Shown here: positions 26,232 through 33,125 of the stretch, one piece after another | How positions within the stretch are numbered: position 1 is the stretch's first letter | Layout of the letters: each line of letters starts with the position of its first letter | DNA from: Bacillus massiliglaciei | GTDB taxonomy: Bacteria; Bacillota; Bacilli; Bacillales; DSM-1321 | Length of the DNA stretch: 64,000 bases | Assembly: GCF_900098925.1 (NCBI RefSeq) | Contig: NZ_LT622359.1 | Span: 412,152 to 476,151 of the forward strand | Direction: 5' to 3' | Notes under the pieces: model-generated | What the model was told of the DNA's origin: nothing | The model's database searches: none | The model's input: the letters and a program-made list of their open reading frames with translations, nothing else | Position numbers and translations under genes: made by a program

Positions 26232-27164
26232 TTATGGAAGCTCCAGCTGTTCTTTTAAACCGGCCTGTATTTTCTGTTTTTCTTCTTCTGATACGATCAG
26301 ATACCAAAGGCCGTCGATTCTTTGCCCTTCCCCTTCAATCGTCGTTTGCTCTATATGCCCGAGCGCCGGTTTGTAATGATTTTGGATGCTCAGCATTTCA
26401 TCAAAGGACAGATTTGTTTCTACATTTTTTCCAAGCGCTTTAAAAATATCTTGATAATTCGTTAAGGAGGAGAGGCTTGCTCCTTTTTTCATGATGGCTT
26501 GTATCACCTGACGCTGGCGCATTTGTCTGCCGTAATCCCCGCGGGGATCTTCCTTCCGGATACGGGAATAAACCAATGCTTCTTCCCCGGATAACGTTAA
26601 CGTGCCTTTTGGATAGCTAAAACCGCCATGTGATAAATTCATGTCATTTTCAACGGTCACTCCATCAACAGCATCGACAATATCTTTGAAGCCTTCCATA
26701 TTCATCTTCACATAATAGTCGATAGGGATATCGAGGAAAGCTTCAATTGTATTAATAGCCATAGGAATTCCGCCATATGCATAAGCATGGTTCATTTTCT
26801 CTGTGCTATTGTGACCGACAATTTCTGTACGGGTATCACGCGGCAGGCTTAGCATTTCAATGGATTCCTTCTTAGGATTTACTGTCATGACAATCATTGT
26901 ATCAGAGCGTCCCCTGTCTCCTTTTCGCTCATCCACTCCCAGAATGAGCAGCGAGAAGGGGTCCTGCCGTTTGAATTTAAGGTCTTCTGCTCTTTTATCG
27001 CTTTTATAATCCGTTCCCTGCATCGTGCTAACAGCGTCTTTTAATGATTGATAAAAAGAGGCTGCATAAATTCCCCCGCCGATTAAGAGAATTAAAAATA
27101 TAATGCCTATTACTTTTCTTTTTCTGCCTTTTTTCTTTTTCTTTTTATGGTAATCTGATCTCAT
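26232..27164 (-). CDS. LCP-family (LytR-CpsA-Psr) wall polymer ligase
   Basis: A 310-residue membrane-anchored enzyme of the family that transfers lipid-linked teichoic acid or similar polymers to peptidoglycan. A very basic cytoplasmic start (HKKKKKKGRKRK) precedes one helix (VIGIIFLILLIGGGIYAA). The LCP domain shows LLILGVDERKGDRGRSDTM, SLPRDTRTEI, and the Arg-rich YSRIRKEDPRGDYGRQMRQR. I chose ATG 27164 because AGGGGGATAA lies just upstream; 16 further upstream codons are open but lack a ribosome site. With the LCP gene at 44728 this gives two paralogues in the window. Confidence 0.9.
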   Translation of the reverse strand: MRSDYHKKKKKKGRKRKVIGIIFLILLIGGGIYAASFYQSLKDAVSTMQGTDYKSDKRAEDLKFKRQDPFSLLILGVDERKGDRGRSDTMIVMTVNPKKESIEMLSLPRDTRTEIVGHNSTEKMNHAYAYGGIPMAINTIEAFLDIPIDYYVKMNMEGFKDIVDAVDGVTVENDMNLSHGGFSYPKGTLTLSGEEALVYSRIRKEDPRGDYGRQMRQRQVIQAIMKKGASLSSLTNYQDIFKALGKNVETNLSFDEMLSIQNHYKPALGHIEQTTIEGEGQRIDGLWYLIVSEEEKQKIQAGLKEQLELP

Positions 27165-27236
27165 TTTTTTATCCCCCTGTTTATATCCCGCCATTTTATA
27201 TGGGTCTTTCACTATTTCAATGGAGGGAGGACAGAC

Positions 27237-27344
27237 TTATATGCTTTCTTGTCTATATTCTTTATCAATTTTTTCAATATATTCTATGGTATATAAAAAG
27301 CCGGTTGGATTTTTCCGCAGTGCATCAAATAGAGCCCATTTCAT
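27237..27344 (-). CDS. Possible 35-residue small protein upstream of the LCP gene
   Basis: The frame begins MKWALFDALRKNPTGFLYTI and ends EYIEKIDKEYRQESI, with ordinary Bacillus codon use and composition. No ribosome site precedes the ATG; instead TATTATAAT overlaps it, so it would have to be leaderless or the tail of a decayed gene. The opposite strand has an open frame here with a better ribosome site but an unlikely composition. Confidence 0.25.
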   Translation of the reverse strand: MKWALFDALRKNPTGFLYTIEYIEKIDKEYRQESI

Positions 27345-27540
27345 TATAATACGTGAAAGGGGCAGCTGTAATTTTTAAGTTACCATCTTTAATAGAATCG
27401 GCAGGAGTGTTCATAAGTTTAGGGATGAAAGAAACCCTGGAATGAATTATGGAGTTTAAATAATAGCAGGAAGTGGGAATAAAATACAAAAGATGAAAAA
27501 GTGAAGGCAGCAGAAGGAGACTGGCTGAATGAAGAAAATA

Positions 27541-27568
27541 AAAAACGGACTGAGAAAGCCCGTTTTTT
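27541..27568. terminator. Terminator of the LysM-NlpC/P60 gene
   Basis: AAAAACGG pairs with CCCGTTTTTT around a 10-nt loop. A-tract and T-tract flanks allow use in either direction; on the minus strand it follows the stop by 10 bp. Confidence 0.8.
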
Positions 27569-27578
27569 GAACATATTT

Positions 27579-28814
27579 CTATAATCTTTTATAGCCGATG
27601 ATTTTAGGATTCCAGTAGGAATTGCTTGTATCACTGATCATAACCCCTTGGCTGGAGCTGGCATGGATAAACTGTCCGCCGCCAAGGTAGATTCCCATAT
27701 GAGAGATAACAGATTTGTTTGATCCAGTAGCAAAGAATATTAAATCTCCTCTTTGAGGGGATGAAACACTCTTTCCTAAATCATAATAAGTGGAAGAGGA
27801 AACTCTTGAAATCTGATAGCCTGCTTGTTTAAAGGTATAGTAGATAAATCCGCTGCAGTCAAATCCGGATGGACTGGCTCCTGCCCATGAATAGGGCGTT
27901 CCGATTAGTTTTTTAGCTTCAGCTACTACTTTTTCAATGCTGGCATTGGAAGAAGCAGTAGTGCTGCTCACCTTTCGGGCAGGTGTATTGGAAGCGGCAC
28001 TCGCGCTGCCAGTTAATTTCAGTTTTTGGCCGACTCTTATCAAGTCAGAGCTTAGCCCATTAATAGACTTAAGTTTAGATACAGTGGTTCCCTTATTCTT
28101 AGCGATTTTGGAAAGGCTGTCCCCCGCTACAACAGTGTAAGTGCCAGACGGAGAATTACTGGAAGAGCTGCTGGCTGGCTTAGCAGCAGATGTATTGGAA
28201 GCCGCACTTGCACTGCCAGTCAATTTCAGTTTTTGGCCGACTCTTATCAAGTCAGAGCTTAATCCATTAATTGATTTCAGTTTAGATACAGTAGTTCCCT
28301 TATTTTTAGCGATTTTGGAAAGGCTGTCTCCCGCTACAACAGTGTAAGTGCCAGACGGAGAATTACTGGCTTGCTTAGCAGCAGATGGAAGGGAAGCGGT
28401 CGTTGTTTGTTTCGTTTTCGAAACAACGAGCTTATCTCCGGCATATATTCGATCGGATGTTAGGCTGTTAAGCTGTTTAAGCTCTCCAAGAGTTAAATCA
28501 TGCTTATTAGCGATTTTAATTAATGTATCTCCAGAAACGATTGTATAGGTAGCAGAAGTTGTTTTTTGCACTGTTACTTGGGCCTGCTTGGCTTTAGAAT
28601 CAGATGATGAAACAACTAGCTTTTGATTTACTAGAATTAAATCAGAGCTTAAGTGGTTCCATTTCTTTAAATTGCTGACAGTTGTCTTTTTTTCGTTGGC
28701 GATTTTTGATAAAGTGTCGCCTTTTTTTACTGTATATGAACTTGCAAATGCCGAATTGGCAAAAGCAGTCGAAAGAAGGGCCGCCGCAGAAAATGTGACA
28801 ATACTCTTTTTCAA
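27579..28814 (-). CDS. LysM-repeat NlpC/P60 D,L-endopeptidase
   Basis: A 411-residue secreted cell-wall hydrolase of the LytF/CwlS type. It starts with TTG after GGGGTGAAA. A signal peptide (to about residue 24) is followed by four LysM modules that bind glycan, at about residues 26-70, 89-132, 155-198 and 224-267; the last two are identical in their core. The NlpC/P60 domain occupies the last 115 residues with the catalytic Cys in GFDCSGF and His in ISHMGIY and FIHASS. It cuts the D-gamma-glutamyl-diaminopimelate bond of stem peptides. Ser/Ala-rich linkers join the modules. Confidence 0.92.
   Translation of the reverse strand: MKKSIVTFSAAALLSTAFANSAFASSYTVKKGDTLSKIANEKKTTVSNLKKWNHLSSDLILVNQKLVVSSSDSKAKQAQVTVQKTTSATYTIVSGDTLIKIANKHDLTLGELKQLNSLTSDRIYAGDKLVVSKTKQTTTASLPSAAKQASNSPSGTYTVVAGDSLSKIAKNKGTTVSKLKSINGLSSDLIRVGQKLKLTGSASAASNTSAAKPASSSSSNSPSGTYTVVAGDSLSKIAKNKGTTVSKLKSINGLSSDLIRVGQKLKLTGSASAASNTPARKVSSTTASSNASIEKVVAEAKKLIGTPYSWAGASPSGFDCSGFIYYTFKQAGYQISRVSSSTYYDLGKSVSSPQRGDLIFFATGSNKSVISHMGIYLGGGQFIHASSSQGVMISDTSNSYWNPKIIGYKRL
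27985..28373. repeat. Tandem duplication of a 207-bp LysM unit
   Basis: Two direct copies, offset 207 bp (about 27985-28166 and 28192-28373), differ by few, mostly synonymous substitutions and encode LysM modules 3 and 4 with their linkers. The near-identity points to recent duplication or ongoing gene conversion. Confidence 0.85.
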
Positions 28815-29029
28815 ATCATTTCACCCCATAATATGTCTTTTTAACCATTTTAGCAATAAAAGGCGGGGGAATAACATTACAATTATATTACATTATGGAA
28901 ATAGAGAGAAAAAGATGAAAAGAAGTATAATATAATAGTAATTAAGAACTATATTCGTAAAGTCGCAATATGTCTGAAGATGGTTAGAGAAAAGAAAAAC
29001 CTTGATGAAGGCTTTTCATCAAGGTTTAC
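28815..29029. terminator. Gap holding the terminator of the second subtilase gene
   Basis: AAACCTTGATGAA pairs with TTCATCAAGGTTT (28997-29026); on the minus strand it runs into TTTCTTTTC just after the subtilase stop. The rest of this 215-bp gap should carry the promoter of the LysM-NlpC/P60 gene, but no single clear promoter stands out. Confidence 0.75.
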
Positions 29030-31138
29030 TTAGCGAACTAATTTGTATTTTGGACCTTTCACAATCTTGCGATTACCTGCAGGATCAATCAGCTCCATTT
29101 GAAATTGATAGTTTCCGCTTGCGGCTGTCTGTCCTTTAGAATTTTTTCCGTTCCAGGTTACGGTATGACTGCCTTTATTAAATGCCTTTTTCGTATAAAG
29201 GGTTTTTATTTGTTTTCCGTCTTTTATTTGAACAATGGATATATTGGCATTTACGGATTCAGATACGGTCCATTTTGCAGATGCCGACTTGTTCTTTGGT
29301 TTAAAAGAGGCAGCGGCATTCTTAATGACGGCCGAAGGTGCTTTCGTATCGAGAGCGATTCGGACAGCTGCCTGCTTGCTTTGGCGGCCGGCAGCATCAG
29401 CAGCCTGGAGTTTCAACTCATAGATGCCATCCTTCACTATTTTTCCTTTGCTGTCTTTCCCGTCCCATACCAGAGAATGGCTGCCTCCCTCGAATCCTTT
29501 ATTCACAAGCAGGCTTTTTTGTTCCTTGCCTAGATTATTATAGATCGCAGCGGACAGAGCCGCTTTTGTATTCAGTGACAAATCAATGTTCAGTTTTTTG
29601 GTCACTGAAGGAGAAAAAGAATATTCCTTTTTTGCTGCTTTGATTTCGGGAGTCACTTCGTTTTTTAAGCCGAAAGAAACACCTTTATAGGCCGAGTGCC
29701 TGGAGTTATTTATTTTGACTCTTAATTTATATGTCCCAGTGGGGGCAAAGGAGCCATCATCCTTTTTTCCATCCCATTTGACCGTATAGGTGCCGCCGTC
29801 CCAGCTTTTATTCGTCACTAGTTTTTTTATTACCTGATCTTTCGAATTTTTGATATAGACAGAGAGCTTAACTCCATTTTCTGTTTGAAAGGAGTAAGAC
29901 ATCTTGTTTTTTCCGTTAGCTGTCAGTGAGCTGCTGGATTTTGTGATTGTTGATATCGGATCAGGTGTTTTTGCCAGTACTTTAGAGGCATCGAGTCTGC
30001 CTGCTCCAAAGTGTGCATCCCAGCCTTTTGGACCTAAGTCAATACTGGATGACTTTAGAATTTTCAAGATCTCATTTGGAGTAAGAAAGGGATCTTTCGA
30101 TAAAATGAGAGCTGAAATGCCGCTTACCATCGGAGCGGCCATAGAAGTTCCGCTCATAAAACCGTATTTATTGCCGGGAAGGGTAGAGTAGATATCCGAA
30201 CCTGGTGCAGATAGGTCGATATAGCTTCCATAATTTGAGAAAGGAGCTGCCCGGTCTTTTTGATCGGTCGCACTAACGCCAATTACATTTTTAAATGCGG
30301 CGGGATACCTGAGTTTAGAAGTGTGCTCATTTCCAGCCGCCGCAACAATGATAATTCCCTTTTTATAAGCCCGCTGTATAGCCTGATCGAACTCTTCATT
30401 ATAATCTTCTGTTGTTAAACTCAAATTAATGATATCCGCTCCGGAACGCGAAGCATATTCAATGGCATCAATGATTGTGTAAATATCTGCCTCGTTATCT
30501 TTGAACACGTTGATGGGCATCAATTTTACTTCAGGCACAATGCCGGCTGTTCCGCTTTTGTTCATGGAAGCGGCAATGATTCCCGCTACATGCGTTCCGT
30601 GCTCATTGGAGGGAAGCGTCGTTTTTTTTGTAATGATATTATAGGGCTTGATAAAACTTCCTTTTAATTCAGGGTGGCTCATTTGAACCCCGCCATCAAT
30701 AAGCGCAATTTTGATGCTGCTGTTTCCTTTTGATGTATCCCAAACTGTTTCCATGCCAATCTTTTTGGCATACCACTGTTTTGCAAATCCGCTGTCAGCA
30801 GGAATATAGCTTGGTTTCACTTCATTATTAAGCTCGGCTCTTTGGACTTCAGGGAAAGATAGCAGGATGTTGATCATGTCATTCTTATTTTTATCAGAAG
30901 ATATAGAGACGAGAGACAGATTAATTGCTCCAATGGACTGTATTTCTTTAGCATGGACGGAGCTGAGGATCGACTGCTTCCGTGTATCGCTGATAGGGTG
31001 TCTGAATTTGACCATCAGCTCTGAGTCTGCATTATCCCTATCTAAAAATGGACCGGGTGCTGCAGTTGATGCTAAAGACGTAAGAGGGATAGAGAAACTG
31101 AACAAAAGAATGAGAAGCAAAATAGTTAGCTGCCGCAT
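29030..31138 (-). CDS. Secreted subtilisin-like serine protease with FlgD/Ig-like repeats
   Basis: A 702-residue exported S8 protease, distinct from the one at 7958. The signal peptide ends near residue 24 and a short propeptide follows. The triad is D148 (ALIDGG), H180 (HGTHVAG) and S332 (GTSMAAP), with the oxyanion Asn in AAAGNEH. The C-terminal 300 residues contain three similar FlgD-like beta modules, each with a WDGK or WNGK core (TVKWDGKKDDG, SLVWDGKDSKG, TVTWNGKNSKG). These probably mediate surface or substrate contact. AAGGAGATATAG precedes the ATG. It is monocistronic. Confidence 0.92.
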   Translation of the reverse strand: MRQLTILLLILLFSFSIPLTSLASTAAPGPFLDRDNADSELMVKFRHPISDTRKQSILSSVHAKEIQSIGAINLSLVSISSDKNKNDMINILLSFPEVQRAELNNEVKPSYIPADSGFAKQWYAKKIGMETVWDTSKGNSSIKIALIDGGVQMSHPELKGSFIKPYNIITKKTTLPSNEHGTHVAGIIAASMNKSGTAGIVPEVKLMPINVFKDNEADIYTIIDAIEYASRSGADIINLSLTTEDYNEEFDQAIQRAYKKGIIIVAAAGNEHTSKLRYPAAFKNVIGVSATDQKDRAAPFSNYGSYIDLSAPGSDIYSTLPGNKYGFMSGTSMAAPMVSGISALILSKDPFLTPNEILKILKSSSIDLGPKGWDAHFGAGRLDASKVLAKTPDPISTITKSSSSLTANGKNKMSYSFQTENGVKLSVYIKNSKDQVIKKLVTNKSWDGGTYTVKWDGKKDDGSFAPTGTYKLRVKINNSRHSAYKGVSFGLKNEVTPEIKAAKKEYSFSPSVTKKLNIDLSLNTKAALSAAIYNNLGKEQKSLLVNKGFEGGSHSLVWDGKDSKGKIVKDGIYELKLQAADAAGRQSKQAAVRIALDTKAPSAVIKNAAASFKPKNKSASAKWTVSESVNANISIVQIKDGKQIKTLYTKKAFNKGSHTVTWNGKNSKGQTAASGNYQFQMELIDPAGNRKIVKGPKYKLVR

Positions 31139-31318
31139 CTATATCTCCTTGTATGTTTAATAGTTTAATTGATTTTCAACTTATTATATTACATTTCTTT
31201 TACATGTACAGCATTTAAATGTGTAAATTTCTTACAAATATCTGATGGTTGATAGAAAGATCCCTTTTACGCGTCATTGTTGCGGAAAGCAGGGGAGTGA
31301 GGGAAATGGAGTCACAAA

Positions 31319-31344
31319 AAAGAGGCGCTGTACATGCGCCTCTT
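31319..31344. terminator. Terminator of the tagD-tagB operon
   Basis: AAAGAGGCGC pairs with GCGCCTCTTT around TGTACAT, with A-runs to the left that become a T-run on the minus strand. It lies 18 bp after the TagB-like stop. Confidence 0.85.
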
Positions 31345-31361
31345 TCGTTTAATTAAGATAT

Positions 31362-32531
31362 CTATTTTTTGAAAAGAACATCTACCAGATTTTTGCTGGA
31401 GGAACCTGTTGAATATTGATTCCATTCATTCCTGAATGGAATAATCTTGTCTGTTTTCAGGTCATTATCCCTGATCTTCTGAATAATCTCTAAAGTCTCA
31501 GTCACGACTGGACCCGGCATTGATTGATGGTAGTCTTCCCAAAATCCGCGCTCTTTCTCATAGCTTTTAAGATCATAAGCAAAAAAGATCATCGGTTTTC
31601 CTAACAAGGAGTACTCAAAGGGAAGTGAAGAATAATCCGTAATTAACAGGTCAGCCGCAAGAAGCCACTCATTCACAGGAAACTCATTGCCGATCGTATA
31701 TACAAAACCGGGATATTTTTCTGCGAAACGATTCGTGGCAGAAACAGCTGGATGCAGCTTCAGCAAGACTGCATAGTCTTCATTTGCCAGTTCTTTATAG
31801 AGTAAATCTATATCAAGACCTAGCTGATACCCTTCATGTAAGTCACTTTCTCGATAAGTAGGGGCATACAGCAGTGTTTTCTTATGTGTCAGTTCAGGAA
31901 ATGATGCATAAATTTTATCGAGGGCAGACTGTCGGGCAGCCATATCGAAAAAGAAATCCGTTCTGGGAATGCCGGTTCTAAGTATATTATTTTCTTCAAT
32001 ACCAAAGCTCTCTTTAAAGATACCGGCCATTTTTTCGGATCCGATGGTAACATAATCAAATTGCTGATACACGTTTTTAAACCGTTTCTGTGCTTTTTTG
32101 CTTCGGAACTTTACAGAGGGATCCTGAAGCCCAAATTTCTTTACAGCTCCGGCTGCATGCCAAACTTGGGTGCATGTGACTTCTTTTTTAAAAGAGACAG
32201 CCGAAAGAAATCCAAAATAATTATCGACAATAATCCATCGGGAAGTGGCAAGATGAAAAATGGATCGCAGCATCTCTATTATATGAAGACTCTCAAAATG
32301 AAGGACGATGGTATCTCCATCGTCCTTCATTTCAATCTTGCTTTTTCCTTTATTTAACACAACTCTTTTAACAGGTGCTTGCTGTCTGACCATTTCCTCC
32401 AACACAAACTGGCAATTTTCGCCGATTGAAGAAACGAAAGTCGCTTTGTTTTTAAGCGGAAAAAGCTTGCATAGAGAAAAAAGCAGGTTAAAGCAGAAAA
32501 GATAGATTCCAATAACAAAATCTTTAGCCAT
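31362..32531 (-). CDS. tagB: CDP-glycerol glycerophosphotransferase, TagB-like
   Basis: A 389-residue, membrane-associated GT-B enzyme that adds the first glycerol phosphate to the ManNAc-GlcNAc lipid primer of wall teichoic acid. The N-terminal hydrophobic stretch (IGIYLFCFNLLFSLCKLF) suggests membrane contact. Family motifs are present: CTQVWHAAGAVKKFG, LLYAPTYRESD, KLHPAVS and LLITDYSSLPFEYSLL. The short length fits TagB (about 381) rather than the polymerase TagF (about 750). The start overlaps the end of tagD by 8 bp. Assignment to TagB rather than another primase such as TarF is by size and context. Confidence 0.82.
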   Translation of the reverse strand: MAKDFVIGIYLFCFNLLFSLCKLFPLKNKATFVSSIGENCQFVLEEMVRQQAPVKRVVLNKGKSKIEMKDDGDTIVLHFESLHIIEMLRSIFHLATSRWIIVDNYFGFLSAVSFKKEVTCTQVWHAAGAVKKFGLQDPSVKFRSKKAQKRFKNVYQQFDYVTIGSEKMAGIFKESFGIEENNILRTGIPRTDFFFDMAARQSALDKIYASFPELTHKKTLLYAPTYRESDLHEGYQLGLDIDLLYKELANEDYAVLLKLHPAVSATNRFAEKYPGFVYTIGNEFPVNEWLLAADLLITDYSSLPFEYSLLGKPMIFFAYDLKSYEKERGFWEDYHQSMPGPVVTETLEIIQKIRDNDLKTDKIIPFRNEWNQYSTGSSSKNLVDVLFKK

Positions 32532-32922
32532 TTTTGACTTCTAATAAATCATTTTTGATCTGTGAAGTAGAAATACCAACTGTGCGCGGTAAATAAACAA
32601 CTTCGCATACATCTTTAAGGTCGTCGAATTTTCCTTCCCAGTCATCTCCCATGACAAAGATATCAACGCCTTCCCGGATCACGTCTTCTCTTTTTTGTTC
32701 CCAGTTATTCTCAGGTATAACTTTATCAACATATCGAATGGATTCTAAAATCATCTTTCTATTTTCAAAACTATGATATGCCTTCTTATCTTTTAGAGCA
32801 TTAAATTCATCAGTTGAAATAGCAACAATTAAATAATCTCCAAGGTCTTTAGCGCGTTTTAGCAGATTAATATGACCCCAATGCAGTAAATCGAAAGTAC
32901 CGTATGTGATGACTTTTTTCAT
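32524..32922 (-). CDS. tagD: Glycerol-3-phosphate cytidylyltransferase
   Basis: A 132-residue cytosolic enzyme making CDP-glycerol from CTP and glycerol 3-phosphate, the donor used by the glycerophosphotransferases around it. The HxGH motif is in FDLLHWGHINLL and the second signature is RTVGISTSQI. ATG 32922 is preferred over one 18 bp upstream because AGGAGG lies between them at ideal distance. The length matches B. subtilis TagD (129). It is translationally coupled to the TagB-like gene. Confidence 0.95.
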   Translation of the reverse strand: MKKVITYGTFDLLHWGHINLLKRAKDLGDYLIVAISTDEFNALKDKKAYHSFENRKMILESIRYVDKVIPENNWEQKREDVIREGVDIFVMGDDWEGKFDDLKDVCEVVYLPRTVGISTSQIKNDLLEVKNG

Positions 32923-33063
32923 AACTACGCCTCCTAGCATTTTTAAAAACTATTTATATATTCGTTGGTTAAATTTATATTAATTATTCTTCTAATTATA
33001 ACGCATGTTCCTTACAAATAAACCACAAATATTTAACAATTTGCAGTCTAGTGTAACAAAAAG

Positions 33064-33085
33064 AAGCTGCCAAAAATCGACAGCC
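33064..33085 (-). terminator. Weak hairpin after the large TagF-like gene
   Basis: On the minus strand GCTGTC and GGCAGC form a short imperfect stem followed by TTCTTTTTG. It lies about 40 bp after the stop of the TagF-like gene. Confidence 0.4.
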
Positions 33086-33125
33086 AAACAAAAGGATCAT
33101 ACATTCAGTTTAGTTGAATAGAAGC

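Larger units (their letters stand above)
27165..27578. other. Intergenic region upstream of the LCP gene
   Basis: About 410 bp. It must hold the LCP promoter on the minus strand. It contains a possible 35-codon minus-strand frame at 27237-27344 and a terminator at 27541-27568. The middle, about 27380-27540, shows nothing I can interpret. Confidence 0.5.

Noticed and set aside
27241-27378. A + strand 45-codon frame with GGAGGGAGG 10 nt upstream.
   Set aside because: Its composition (many Ser, Phe, Ile and Tyr) is that of an antisense reading; the opposite frame looks more natural, and neither is convincing.
27985-28373. A CRISPR-like array.
   Set aside because: The repeats are long, coding LysM modules with no spacer structure.
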